The translations under genes and the position numbers were made by a program. The notes beneath the pieces are model-generated. The model did no database searches. It worked only from the letters and a program-made list of their open reading frames with translations, and was not told where the DNA came from. From Saprospiraceae bacterium (GTDB lineage: Bacteria; Bacteroidota; Bacteroidia; Chitinophagales; Saprospiraceae), in contig JAIYAP010000001.1 in the NCBI GenBank assembly GCA_027488935.1, positions 18,421-82,420 of the forward strand: a DNA stretch of 64,000 nucleotides, read 5' to 3'. Position 1 is the stretch's first letter; the number at the start of each line of letters is the position of its first letter. Below, one piece after another: positions 42,182-50,318 of this stretch.

Positions 42182-44218
42182 ATGGCAAAGAAATCGGTCC
42201 CGACCAAAGCAAAAAACACCCCTGTACGTAAACCTGCCCCCAAGGCGGTTTCAAATACGGCGTCAACGCCTTCTTTGGAACCCAACGGTTGGCGAAGTTA
42301 TGCCATTGCCGTATTGATTATCACGGCCTTATGTTATTTGCCCACCCTGCAAAACGGATTGGTAAACTGGGATGACGATCCGAACATTACGGAAAACCCC
42401 AATCTGGAACGCATCGGAAAAGGCGCAAGCTGGGGCGAAACGGTTGCCAATATTTTTGACCTGAAAAAAGGCGCGGTAATCGGTAACTACAACCCGTTGC
42501 CCATTTTGACCTTTGGGATCGAGAAGGCCATTGCGGGCGATTTTAACACGACCCTGATACACTTTACCAACCTGGTGTTGCATTTGCTCACGGTATTGTT
42601 GGCCATGCGGTTGTTGTTTCGCATGGGATTAGGGGTGTGGGGCGCTACGGCAGGCGGTTTGTTGTTTGGCATCCATCCCATGCGGGTAGAATCGGTGGCC
42701 TGGGCAACCGAACGCAAAGACGTTTTATTCGCGGTATTTTTCTTTGCGGCGCTGTTGTATTATGTCCGTTGGATCAAATCGGAAGACCAAGGAAAACGCA
42801 CCCGATATTATGTTTTCATGTTGGTATTGGCTTTGTTGTCCTTGTTTTCAAAAGTACAGGCCGTAACCTTGCCGCTTTCCATGCTGGCACTCGATTATTT
42901 TTACCGCCGGCCCCTTAATTTTAAACTAATTTGGGAAAAAACGCCCTTTTGGCTGCTTTCCTTGGCCTTTGGTATCATCAACTTGATCACCTTGAAAGCC
43001 CAGGGATCAACAGTGGACGACCAAACCAATTTTAATATCCTGGATCGTTTGTGTATCGGTGCATATTCGTTTTGTGTGTATTTGTACAAACTGCTTTTGC
43101 CATATCCCATGTCGCCCTTGTACCCTTATCCGAAGCCTTTGCCGATTTGGGTGTACCTGGCACCAATATTATTTGCAGCCATCTGGTTTGGTGTTTGGCG
43201 CATGTGGAAAACAGACCGCCGCATTTGGGTATTTGGTGCCTTGTTCTTCTTTTTTAATGTCATGTTTTTGTTGCAGGTATTGGGTGCTGGTCAGGGTTAT
43301 TTGGCCGATCGCTTTACCTATGTGCCATATTTTGGCCTTTTCGCCATTGCGGCCTGGTATTTTGACCAATATGCCAAAGAAGAAAAATGGAAAAGTTCCC
43401 TGCAGATTGCGCTTGGTGCATTAACCGTTATTTACGCCATCTGGACCGTACAGCAAATTAAGGTTTGGAAAAATGGCGAAACCCTTTGGAGTCACGTGAT
43501 CAAGTTTGAAGGCAAAACCAATTCCCTACCTTATTGGAACCGCGCGCAATTTTACCGGGCACAGAAAAAAATTGACCTTTCCTTGCGCGACTACACCCAG
43601 GCGATCACCATTAATCCGACCAATCCGGAATTGTATAATAGCCGGGGTAAAACCTATTTTGACCTGGCAATGGCCAAAAACCCGAACGATCCGCAATTTA
43701 AAGAAACCATACAAAAGGCGATTGCCGATTACTCGAATGGTATCCGCCAGCCCAATAAAAAGCCGGCCTCGCACGCTGAATTGCTGATCAACCGGGGGGC
43801 TGCATTTGGCGCCTTAGAAAACCTGCAAGCAGCCATTACCGATCTATCGGAGGGGATTCAATTGAATCCTGACAATAAAAACGGCTATTTTAACCGTTCC
43901 ATTGCTTATTATAATTCAGGTCAACTTGAAAATGCGTTAAAAGATTATCAGTCTTACTTGAAATTTGATGCTTATAATGCCAATGTTTGGTATGAATGCG
44001 GCATGTTGTACCGTGCCTTGAATCGCCTTCCGGAGTCGCTCACCAGTTTGAATAAAGCCATTGAACTGAACCCTAAATTTGGCCTGGCCTATCTGGAGCG
44101 CGGACGTTCCAAGGCCCAGGGTGGCGATAAAGCCTCAGCGCAAAGCGACTATATGCAAGCCAAACAATTGGGGGTTTCGTTGACCTCCAAGGACATTGAA
44201 ATGCTGAACGGCCAGTAG
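42182..44218 (+). CDS. Multi-pass membrane protein with C-terminal TPR repeats
   Basis: 678 residues. After a Lys/Pro-rich cytoplasmic start, about ten membrane helices run to about residue 425. The first loop NGLVNWDDDPNITENP and the loop HPMRVESVAWATERKDVLFAVFFFAALLYY resemble GT-C fold mannosyltransferases of the TMTC/PMT type, with an Asp pair in the first loop. Four or more TPR units follow (SLRDYTQAITINPTNPELYNSRGKTYF, AITDLSEGIQLNPDNKNGYFNRSIAYY, SLNKAIELNPKFGLAYLERG). A protein O-glycosyltransferase role is plausible by fold but unproven; Bacteroidota annotate these only as TPR proteins. Confidence 0.72.
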   Translation: MAKKSVPTKAKNTPVRKPAPKAVSNTASTPSLEPNGWRSYAIAVLIITALCYLPTLQNGLVNWDDDPNITENPNLERIGKGASWGETVANIFDLKKGAVIGNYNPLPILTFGIEKAIAGDFNTTLIHFTNLVLHLLTVLLAMRLLFRMGLGVWGATAGGLLFGIHPMRVESVAWATERKDVLFAVFFFAALLYYVRWIKSEDQGKRTRYYVFMLVLALLSLFSKVQAVTLPLSMLALDYFYRRPLNFKLIWEKTPFWLLSLAFGIINLITLKAQGSTVDDQTNFNILDRLCIGAYSFCVYLYKLLLPYPMSPLYPYPKPLPIWVYLAPILFAAIWFGVWRMWKTDRRIWVFGALFFFFNVMFLLQVLGAGQGYLADRFTYVPYFGLFAIAAWYFDQYAKEEKWKSSLQIALGALTVIYAIWTVQQIKVWKNGETLWSHVIKFEGKTNSLPYWNRAQFYRAQKKIDLSLRDYTQAITINPTNPELYNSRGKTYFDLAMAKNPNDPQFKETIQKAIADYSNGIRQPNKKPASHAELLINRGAAFGALENLQAAITDLSEGIQLNPDNKNGYFNRSIAYYNSGQLENALKDYQSYLKFDAYNANVWYECGMLYRALNRLPESLTSLNKAIELNPKFGLAYLERGRSKAQGGDKASAQSDYMQAKQLGVSLTSKDIEMLNGQ

Positions 44219-44311
44219 TAGGATGATTCATCTTTCGCATTACAAGGCATAATGATGGATGCATCTACGCGCGATTTTTTGATGCTTAAGATTTTATCAA
44301 GAATTTGTGGT

Positions 44312-44372
44312 AGCGTGTAAATTTTATTGGCGGGGTGACTGAAAAAGTCGCCCCGTCAATAAAATTTACGCT
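44312..44372. repeat. Long near-perfect hairpin
   Basis: Left arm 44317-44340 and right arm 44346-44369 are inverted repeats matching at 22 of 24 positions, with a GAAAA loop. An outer AGC/GCT pair extends the stem. It lies 93 bases after the TPR gene's stop. Confidence 0.85.
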
Positions 44373-44480
44373 TTTATGTGGGACTAAAGGAGGCTTTAGA
44401 GGTTATGCTTGATATAGGTAGCCTTGGTAACTTAAGTTCGTTTTTTTTTGTCTTCATGCTGGATACTCTTAATAATAAAT

Positions 44481-44523
44481 AAAAATCCCGAATTTTGGTG
44501 GAACCCAAAATTCGGGATTTTTT
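44481..44523. terminator. Perfect 18-base-pair hairpin, probable terminator
   Basis: Arms 44481-44498 and 44505-44522 are exact complements with a 6-base loop; the 3' end reads TTTTTT on the plus strand and the 5' end is an A-run, so it can act in both directions. The core TCCCGAATTTTGG recurs at 45116-45128. Confidence 0.8.
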
Positions 44524-44763
44524 ATCCACTATATCGAACACCCGGCAAAGCAGAAACATTTGGGTAAGATATTCGACCTCTAGCGAGGTCGTGCGGAAAA
44601 AATATCATTGGGCGTTGCTACAGATATTTGACCTCCAGGGAGGTCAGTGCCTTGTCTTTGAGATGCCGGGTATCTTTTAAGGAAATGGTTTTAAATCAAT
44701 GAATTATTGGGCAACGCGACGACCTCGCGAGCGGTCGAACATTTGTAGAAAAGATACAATGTC

Positions 44764-45024
44764 CGAACCCGCTCACGACTTCGGAGAAGTCGTGCATTTG
44801 TAGAAAACATACAAAGACCGAACCCGCTCACGACTTCGGAGAAGTCGTGCATTTGTAGAAAATATACAAAGACCGAACCCGCTCATGACTTCGGAGAAGT
44901 CGTGCATTTGTAGAAAAGATACAATGTCCGAACCCGCTCACGACTTCGGAGAAGTCGTGCATTTGTAGAAAACATACAAAGACCGAACCCCGCTCACGAC
45001 TTCGGAGAAGTCGTGCATTTGTAG
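44764..45024. repeat. Tandem array, five copies of a 55-base hairpin unit
   Basis: Units start at 44764, 44819, 44874, 44929 and 44984, an exact 55-base period; the last is truncated and has one extra C. Each carries the palindrome CACGACTTC-GGA-GAAGTCGTG (one copy has TGACTTC on its left arm), then GCATTTGTAGAAAA. A variable trinucleotide and either ATACAATGTC or ATACAAAGAC close the unit. A degenerate unit precedes the array at about 44720-44763. There is no variable spacer, so it is not a CRISPR array. Confidence 0.9.
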
Positions 45025-45114
45025 GTCAAGCATTTGTAGGTTAATAAGTCGCAAAATCAGGATTTGAATAATGCCGGAAGAAACGCAAACTAAAGATCTC
45101 AAAAAAGAAAAGCC

Positions 45115-45147
45115 ATCCCGAATTTTGGTAAAATCCAAAATTCGGGA
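45115..45147 (-). terminator. Second copy of the TCCCGAATTTTGG inverted repeat; terminator of tonB
   Basis: Arms 45116-45128 and 45135-45147 are exact complements around a 6-base loop, with the same 13-base arm sequence as the hairpin at 44481. On the minus strand it follows the tonB stop by 31 bases and leads into a T-rich stretch, so it probably ends the exbB-exbD-tonB transcript. Confidence 0.65.
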
Positions 45148-45178
45148 CAATGCATATTTTACTATAAAAAAACCAAAA

Positions 45179-46147
45179 CTACTTCAATCGGAAGTTAAAC
45201 GTAATCGTTCCACATTCTTTACCGCTGGCGGAAGGTGCAAATTCAAATTGTTTGGCGGCTGCGATCGCTTTTGAGCGCAATTCACTGTCGCTCGTAGTTG
45301 ATCCGCGTTGTGTATAATCGGCGCTAATCACATTGCCGCTGTTATCGACACATACCTCTACCACCACCGTTCCTTTTTTCTGCGAATTGTCATTCACACG
45401 GCCGCGGCGTACCACCTTTCTACCGCCCAGTCCGCCGCCTACGGATGCGCCGGTTCCGGTACCATCGCCTCCGCCGGTGCCACCGCCCGTGCCATTGCTT
45501 TTACCAAATGGATTATCGCCGGTACCGCCCGGAATGCCCTGGTTGCCCGGTTTGCCGGTATTGCCTTGTCCGGTGCCTGTAGATCCGGGTTTGCCAAAAG
45601 TGCTCCCAAACTGGCCTTTTTTCTTATCACGGGCGTCTTGTTCTGCGCGGGCACGATCGGAAGCTTCCTTCTGAGCCTTGCGTTGTGCATCAACAACCCG
45701 TTGTTGTTCGTCTTGTTGCTGACGTTTTACACGATCCTGCTCGTCTTTTTGACGTTTTGCGTCTTCTTTTTGTTTTTTCAGCGCCGCCACATCCGGGTCA
45801 TTGCTGGTGGGCGTGTTGCTGGGCGTTGAGGCCGACGGTTGGCTGGGCGTAGGCTTGGATGCAGCCGGGGTAGAAGGCGCAGGATCCTCCACCGGTTGGG
45901 TGCTGCTGGGGTCGTCCATTTGTTGTCCTTGCGGCGCAGGGTCATTGCCTTGGCCTTCATCGGGCAAACCCGCTGCTGCGTTGTCACCGCCGCCGCCCCA
46001 TTCCAATAGAATGGCAGGCGCTTCCGTAATGGGGGGCGCCGCAGAAAAGCGATAAAAAAACAAAATAGCGATTAATCCGGCATGAAAAAGCAGGGTGCTT
46101 AACAATGCTTTTCCACGATCTTGCTCTTGTTGAACGACAGCATTCAT
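45179..46147 (-). CDS. tonB: TonB-family energy transducer
   Basis: 322 residues. A single N-terminal transmembrane helix (LLSTLLFHAGLIAILFFYRF), a long disordered periplasmic linker (Pro/Ser/Gln-rich, then Lys/Asp/Gln-rich coiled coil, then Gly/Thr-rich), and a C-terminal TonB domain. The last reads GRKVVRRGRVNDNSQKKGTVVVEVCVDN and ends GTITFNFRLK. With ExbB and ExbD upstream in the same direction, it should transmit proton-motive force to outer-membrane receptors. The very long Gly-rich linker is unusual but seen in Bacteroidota TonB proteins. Confidence 0.85.
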   Translation of the reverse strand: MNAVVQQEQDRGKALLSTLLFHAGLIAILFFYRFSAAPPITEAPAILLEWGGGGDNAAAGLPDEGQGNDPAPQGQQMDDPSSTQPVEDPAPSTPAASKPTPSQPSASTPSNTPTSNDPDVAALKKQKEDAKRQKDEQDRVKRQQQDEQQRVVDAQRKAQKEASDRARAEQDARDKKKGQFGSTFGKPGSTGTGQGNTGKPGNQGIPGGTGDNPFGKSNGTGGGTGGGDGTGTGASVGGGLGGRKVVRRGRVNDNSQKKGTVVVEVCVDNSGNVISADYTQRGSTTSDSELRSKAIAAAKQFEFAPSASGKECGTITFNFRLK

Positions 46148-46152
46148 ATTTG

Positions 46153-46241
46153 TAGTTGTTAGTTGTCAGTTGTTAGTTGTTAGTTGCTGGTTGTCAGGGC
46201 ATTACGCGAACTAACAACTAATAACTAACAACTAACAACTA
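46153..46241. repeat. Inverted arrays of heptanucleotide repeats
   Basis: Six TAGTTGT-like units (46153-46194) face five ACAACTA-like units (46207-46241) across a 12-base centre. The arms are complementary, so the exbD-tonB intercistronic RNA can form a long hairpin. It fills almost the whole 96-base gap between exbD and tonB. Confidence 0.85.
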
Positions 46242-46243
46242 AA

Positions 46244-46654
46244 TTAATTTGGTTTTGGATCGGTTGCAAGGATGGTTTTTACCTGCAATTTGTTGGCAAT
46301 ATCCAGCACCGTCACTACATTTTCGATCGAGGTACCGCGTTCGGCCACCACGGTAATGGTGGTTTCCTTAGGCGGTTTGCCGAGCGATTTCATTTTGGCT
46401 TCTAAGGCTTGCAAAAGACTGCCTTCAGGCGTGCGCTTGGTATCAATATAAAATTCGCCGGTAGCCTTGATGGAAACTGCCAAACTGGGCGAGGCCATGG
46501 TGGTGGCGCTGCTTGATGGCAATTGCAGGTTGAGGGCGTTGGGCGTAACAAATTTAGAGGTTAACATAAAAAACATCAGGAGCAGGAAGATCACATCGAT
46601 CATGGCTGCCAAACTGAACTCGGGTTCTACGCGAATACGACGCTTAAGTCCCAT
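46244..46654 (-). CDS. exbD: ExbD/TolR-type biopolymer transport protein
   Basis: 136 residues. One transmembrane helix near the N-terminus (FSLAAMIDVIFLLLMFFMLTSKF) with the conserved Asp of the ExbD proton channel in MIDVIF, then a periplasmic domain ending VVTVLDIANKLQVKTILAT. Partner of the ExbB protein encoded upstream and the TonB protein downstream. Confidence 0.92.
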   Translation of the reverse strand: MGLKRRIRVEPEFSLAAMIDVIFLLLMFFMLTSKFVTPNALNLQLPSSSATTMASPSLAVSIKATGEFYIDTKRTPEGSLLQALEAKMKSLGKPPKETTITVVAERGTSIENVVTVLDIANKLQVKTILATDPKPN

Positions 46655-46722
46655 AAGATTGCATATGTATTAAATGCGTGAAGAATAAGGGTTAGATTCG
46701 GATGTGCTGCCCAATCCGTTGT

Positions 46723-47427
46723 TTAACGGGAAGGCTCTTGCAGCAGATCCATGAATTGCACCGCTGTATTTTCCATTTTAAAAATAACCTTATCGAGGTT
46801 GGTAACCAACAAGTTAAATCCAGCCATGGCAATGATAGATACAAACAAACCCGCCGCCGTTGCAGTCAAGGCATGGTAAATACCGTTCGACAAAACCTGT
46901 GGCGTGATGGTGGTTGCGGAAGCCATGTCCTGGAAGGAAATAATCAAACCAATTACGGTACCCAACAAACCAATCATCGGCGCAATACCGGAAATAGATG
47001 CGAGGGTAGACAGATTTTTTTCCAGTTTCAACAATTCGAGGTTGCCCACGTTTTCGATGGCTTTATTGATGTCATCCAGGGGTTTGCCAATCCGGTCGAG
47101 GCCTTTTTCGACCATACGGGCCATCGGAGCGTCTACACTTTGGCAAAGTGCTTTTGCTGCCTGCAAATTTCCGCTTTCCACACTGGCGCGAATGCTATTC
47201 ATAAAGTTATGGTCTACTTGAGCGGCACGGGTGAGCGTAAGGTAACGTTCGATGATGATGTACACTGCCACGATAGAAAGTAGCAGCAGCACGGTCATCA
47301 CAATCAAACCTGACGTGCTACTTCCAAGGATAATGTCGATCAGGCTTTTTGATTCCGGTTCCCCAGGGGTCGGAGTCGCTGCCAATTGCAGGAAGAAGAA
47401 GGAAGTCAGGAAGGCGTTCATGGTCAT
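46723..47427 (-). CDS. exbB: ExbB/TolQ/MotA proton channel family protein
   Basis: 234 residues, with three membrane helices (about 30-55, 130-160, 175-200). The conserved channel segments SISGIAPMIGLLGTVIGLIISF and ISNGIYHALTATAAGLFVSIIAMAGFN (as LSNGIYHAL...) are present. It forms the pentameric stator of the TonB motor with ExbD. It is first in the exbB-exbD-tonB operon; the promoter is at 47488-47517. M1 (47427) or M3 (47421) could start translation. Confidence 0.92.
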   Translation of the reverse strand: MTMNAFLTSFFFLQLAATPTPGEPESKSLIDIILGSSTSGLIVMTVLLLLSIVAVYIIIERYLTLTRAAQVDHNFMNSIRASVESGNLQAAKALCQSVDAPMARMVEKGLDRIGKPLDDINKAIENVGNLELLKLEKNLSTLASISGIAPMIGLLGTVIGLIISFQDMASATTITPQVLSNGIYHALTATAAGLFVSIIAMAGFNLLVTNLDKVIFKMENTAVQFMDLLQEPSR

Positions 47428-47487
47428 AATGATAAAATGCTGTTAGTTGGTGAAACCAATTGTTTTCTGTTTTGTGTATGCGAACGC

Positions 47488-47517
47488 CAAAAGTAGCGTA
47501 TTTTGTATTTTAACAAA
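47488..47517 (-). promoter_or_regulatory. Bacteroidota-type promoter for exbB-exbD-tonB
   Basis: Minus strand: TTTG (47517-47514), 18 bases, TACTTTTG (47495-47488). About 60 bases upstream of the exbB ATG. Confidence 0.7.
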
Positions 47518-47568
47518 CATAAACTTATCTTAAATTGTAAATACCAAGGCTAAACGCAACATTTTGCT

Positions 47569-47901
47569 TTATTGATCGGCTTTTTTCTCGGTTTCGAACG
47601 TTGCTTCTACACGTTGAACGATTCTTTCCATGGTTGGTAAATCATTGGCGTACAAGCGCAAATTCTGTTCATACTGATCTGCCTGCACCTGGTGCATTTC
47701 AAATACCTGGTTATAAAATACTTTGGTAAGGCTGTCTTTTGCATAACCATTCATCTGCGCAGTTGCGGCTTCGGCAATGCTTAAATCGGCCATAATACGC
47801 ACCATTTTATCTTCCGGGATGGTTGGAGCGACTGCTTTGTTGCCCCAACAGGCCGAAAAAACGAACAGGATATTTAGTCCATACAGGACGAGCACGCGCA
47901 T
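47569..47901 (-). CDS. DUF4296 lipoprotein
   Basis: 110 residues from the ATG at 47901: MRVLVLYGLNILFVFSAC gives a lipobox with Cys18. The body, VRIMADLSIAEAATAQ ... SLTKVFYNQVFEMHQVQADQYEQNLRLYANDLPTMERIVQRVEA, matches DUF4296, a Bacteroidota lipoprotein family of unknown function. An upstream ATG at 47946 gives a poorer signal. It follows the sixA-like gene in the same direction. Confidence 0.75.
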   Translation of the reverse strand: MRVLVLYGLNILFVFSACWGNKAVAPTIPEDKMVRIMADLSIAEAATAQMNGYAKDSLTKVFYNQVFEMHQVQADQYEQNLRLYANDLPTMERIVQRVEATFETEKKADQ

Positions 47902-47957
47902 ACGCACTTGTGGTGCGCGTACCAACAAAGCAGGATTTTTCAACATTTCAAACAGGT

Positions 47958-48452
47958 TTACAGTACTTCTTTAGGAAACAGGCAAGCCCGCAGGCGGGTA
48001 TTTACCTCGTACATTTCAGACCAGCGTTCGGCACTGGTTTCCAAATGAACGATTCCGCAGGTTGGAACGTTGTCTATAAAATCGTCGGCAAACCGATTGG
48101 CCACATCCGTAAAGGTCGGATTGTGCCCAAAAAGATACACAACATGCGCATGATCAGGCAATTGGCTAATGATTTGAAGGATATCCCGCACAGAGGCTTC
48201 GTAAATATCCTGATTGCGTTCGATGGCCGACTCCAATTGTCCGGCTGCTTCCGCAAAAAAACGTGCGGTGGTGATGGCGCGTTTGGCCGGGCTGCTCACG
48301 ATCAGATCGGGCAACATACCGCGCTGCAACAATAAATTGGCCATCATGGGCGCTTCCCGCAAACCACGTTCGTTCAGGCCGCGGTCGAAATCGCGGATGC
48401 CTGGATTATCCCAACTGGATTTTGCGTGACGAATTAATAAAAGACTCTTCAT
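47958..48452 (-). CDS. SixA-like histidine phosphatase
   Basis: 164 residues. The RHG signature LLLIRHAKSSWDNPGIRDFDRGLNERG provides the catalytic His and Arg; SPAKRAITTARFF and LFGHNPTFTDVANRF supply the second Arg/His set. Related to SixA, which removes phosphate from His-phosphotransfer domains, and to the plant/bacterial RHG proteins of broader use. The target is unknown. A -7 element lies at 48470-48477 and the gene is divergent from the SWIM gene. Confidence 0.85.
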   Translation of the reverse strand: MKSLLLIRHAKSSWDNPGIRDFDRGLNERGLREAPMMANLLLQRGMLPDLIVSSPAKRAITTARFFAEAAGQLESAIERNQDIYEASVRDILQIISQLPDHAHVVYLFGHNPTFTDVANRFADDFIDNVPTCGIVHLETSAERWSEMYEVNTRLRACLFPKEVL

Positions 48453-48469
48453 AATGTATCGTATCGCGA

Positions 48470-48477
48470 CAAAGGTA
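48470..48477 (-). promoter_or_regulatory. Possible -7 element for the sixA-like gene
   Basis: Minus strand TACCTTTG fits TAnnTTTG, 18 bases before the ATG at 48452. The only TTG upstream is at 13-base spacing, too short. Confidence 0.4.
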
Positions 48478-48541
48478 ATGGGATAATGCGCAATGTTTAC
48501 GACTCTGAGAAATTCAAAATATAGACTTGTTGCGGTGGAAG

Positions 48542-48571
48542 TTGAAAACGACGTAAAAACCCTTACTTTTG
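48542..48571 (+). promoter_or_regulatory. Bacteroidota-type promoter for the SWIM gene
   Basis: TTG (48542-48544), 19 bases, TACTTTTG (48564-48571), 29 bases before the ATG at 48600. Confidence 0.75.
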
Positions 48572-48599
48572 ATGTTTCCCTGCCCTCTTAAATCGGATT

Positions 48600-50306
48600 A
48601 TGCAAAAAAAATGGCTGAAGGACTTTGAGTTCCACATCAATTCGGGCACCTGGAGCACCGCACAAGACTTGTTGCAGGCCGGGCAGGTTAAAAATTTGCG
48701 GGAAATAGAGCGCCATTTTTGGGTAGCCCTGGTAGAAACAGCAGAAGGGCATTTTGAAACCGAAATGATTATTACTCCACAAAAAATCAAGGCCTTTTCT
48801 TGCGAATGTTTTACAGAAGGACGGCAGCTGATATGCGCACATATTACGGCAGCATTGGTGAAGGTCCGTCAGTTTTTAGCACAGCGCGCTGAAGAGAAAA
48901 AACTAAAACAGGTACATTCCGAGCATACCGAACAAAACCGTCTTACGGTACAAACCGCCCTGGAAAATGCAACGCCGGAGGCGCTGGAAAGTTTTGTACG
49001 CAATTATGCCAAACGCGACCGCGATTTTGCCTTAGCCCTCAAAACCTGGTTTGCAAGTTCAATTACGGCTACAGAAAACCCCTATGCACTTGTCTTAGCC
49101 GCCGTTTTCCCTAAAAACAACTTAGTAAAAACGCTGCGAGAACCCGATTTCCGCCGCATCCATAAAACACTGGGAGACCTGGAAATCCAACTAATAGCAG
49201 CAGTAACCCAGCAAAATCACCGGACCAGTTTCCAGTTGGCGTCCACGATCCTTGAATATTTATTGCCCTTGCTCGCCAAAGTGGATGAAAACCGGTTTGA
49301 ACGCTTGTTGCCGTTTGCTCAAACCAGCCTGATACAACTGCTTGCCATCGATGAAGCACCCGTTTCTCCCGAATTACGCAACCTACTTTGGGATACCCTG
49401 TTTGATTTTGGTGCAAAAGGCCTGTATCCGCCCACGTTGTTGCGCGAAAGTATTCGATTTTTGAGTGCGCAGGCAGACAATGCCCACCGGTTCGAGCAAA
49501 TGCAACAACTATTTGATACAACACCCTTTCCCTCCGAAGCCTTTCCCTTGCAACTTTTTTTGGTTGCCCTGGCCCGCAAGGATATGCCCACCGCAGTTGT
49601 TCGGGTGCTGGATGACTATACGGAACACCCAAAAGTAATCCGCGAAGCCACTTTACAATTGTACTATTTGCAACACTGGGATGCCGTGACCGCCCTGATC
49701 GAACATTTTATACCCTTGCGCATTTTTTCAACCGGGCAGCGGCGTGAACTGGAAGACATCCTTTATTTCATTGCTGAAAAAACGGGCGATTGGGAACGAC
49801 AAAACAACATTTTGCGTGAACGATTTGTGGCAAGCGGCCAATTTGAATTTTATAATAAATTAAAAAACAACACTTTAGACAATTGGCCGGATGCATTGGA
49901 ACTACTTTTAAACGAATTATATCTCAAAAACGACCATAGAACAATTGCCGCTGTGCTGGCCGCAGAGGGCAACCAAACCGCCCTGGCTGCCCATTTGGAA
50001 ATGCACCACGATTGGACCATTTTACAGCGCTATGAGGATCTATTTATTCCGGAGGATAATGCTTTTTTAGCGGCGCTTTACATCCGTCTGCTGAGCGCTT
50101 ACCTGCACGAACACTTTGGCAGGCAGGCAGCAGGATTTGTGCGGGAACGCCTTGGCCCGTTGGCAGCAAAAGGACAACGGACGCTGGTCAAGGAAATTAT
50201 TGCCGCGCTTTGTGTGCAATTTGAAGAACGCACTACCCTGTCGGAAGAACTGATGGAATTATTTCCAACCTCAAAACGCAAGGATGTACCATCTTTGGGC
50301 TTCTAA
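48600..50306 (+). CDS. SWIM zinc-finger protein with long helical repeat region
   Basis: 568 residues, cytoplasmic. Residues about 58-90 form a SWIM finger (SCECFTEGRQLICAHITAALVKV, CxC...CxH). The following 450 residues are helical, with repeat-like pairs similar to tetratricopeptide/SEL arrays. SWIM proteins of this layout often sit beside SNF2-type helicases; none is here. Likely DNA- or protein-binding, role unknown. rlmH follows after 12 bases. Confidence 0.78.
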   Translation: MQKKWLKDFEFHINSGTWSTAQDLLQAGQVKNLREIERHFWVALVETAEGHFETEMIITPQKIKAFSCECFTEGRQLICAHITAALVKVRQFLAQRAEEKKLKQVHSEHTEQNRLTVQTALENATPEALESFVRNYAKRDRDFALALKTWFASSITATENPYALVLAAVFPKNNLVKTLREPDFRRIHKTLGDLEIQLIAAVTQQNHRTSFQLASTILEYLLPLLAKVDENRFERLLPFAQTSLIQLLAIDEAPVSPELRNLLWDTLFDFGAKGLYPPTLLRESIRFLSAQADNAHRFEQMQQLFDTTPFPSEAFPLQLFLVALARKDMPTAVVRVLDDYTEHPKVIREATLQLYYLQHWDAVTALIEHFIPLRIFSTGQRRELEDILYFIAEKTGDWERQNNILRERFVASGQFEFYNKLKNNTLDNWPDALELLLNELYLKNDHRTIAAVLAAEGNQTALAAHLEMHHDWTILQRYEDLFIPEDNAFLAALYIRLLSAYLHEHFGRQAAGFVRERLGPLAAKGQRTLVKEIIAALCVQFEERTTLSEELMELFPTSKRKDVPSLGF

Positions 50307-50318
50307 ACCTGCAATACT

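Larger units (their letters stand above)
44219..45178. other. Gene-free, hairpin-rich intergenic patch (960 bases)
   Basis: No ORF here looks like a gene. It contains, in order, a long hairpin (44312-44372), a small hairpin CTAAAG-GAGG-CTTTAG (44384-44399) and an 18-base-pair hairpin (44481-44522). Three hairpins with GACC/GGTC arms follow (44574-44591, 44629-44646, 44720-44737), then a five-copy 55-base array (44764-45024) and another copy of the 44481 inverted repeat (45116-45147). ACCCGGCA (44540-44547) and TGCCGGGT (44664-44671) enclose the first two GACC/GGTC hairpins. Confidence 0.8.

Noticed and set aside
44720..45024. CRISPR array
   Set aside because: The period is regular, but the material between palindromes is the same in every unit, so there are no spacers, and no cas genes are in the window.
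44938..45150. 70-residue minus-strand ORF
   Set aside because: It is made of the tandem repeat read in one frame and has no independent support as a gene.
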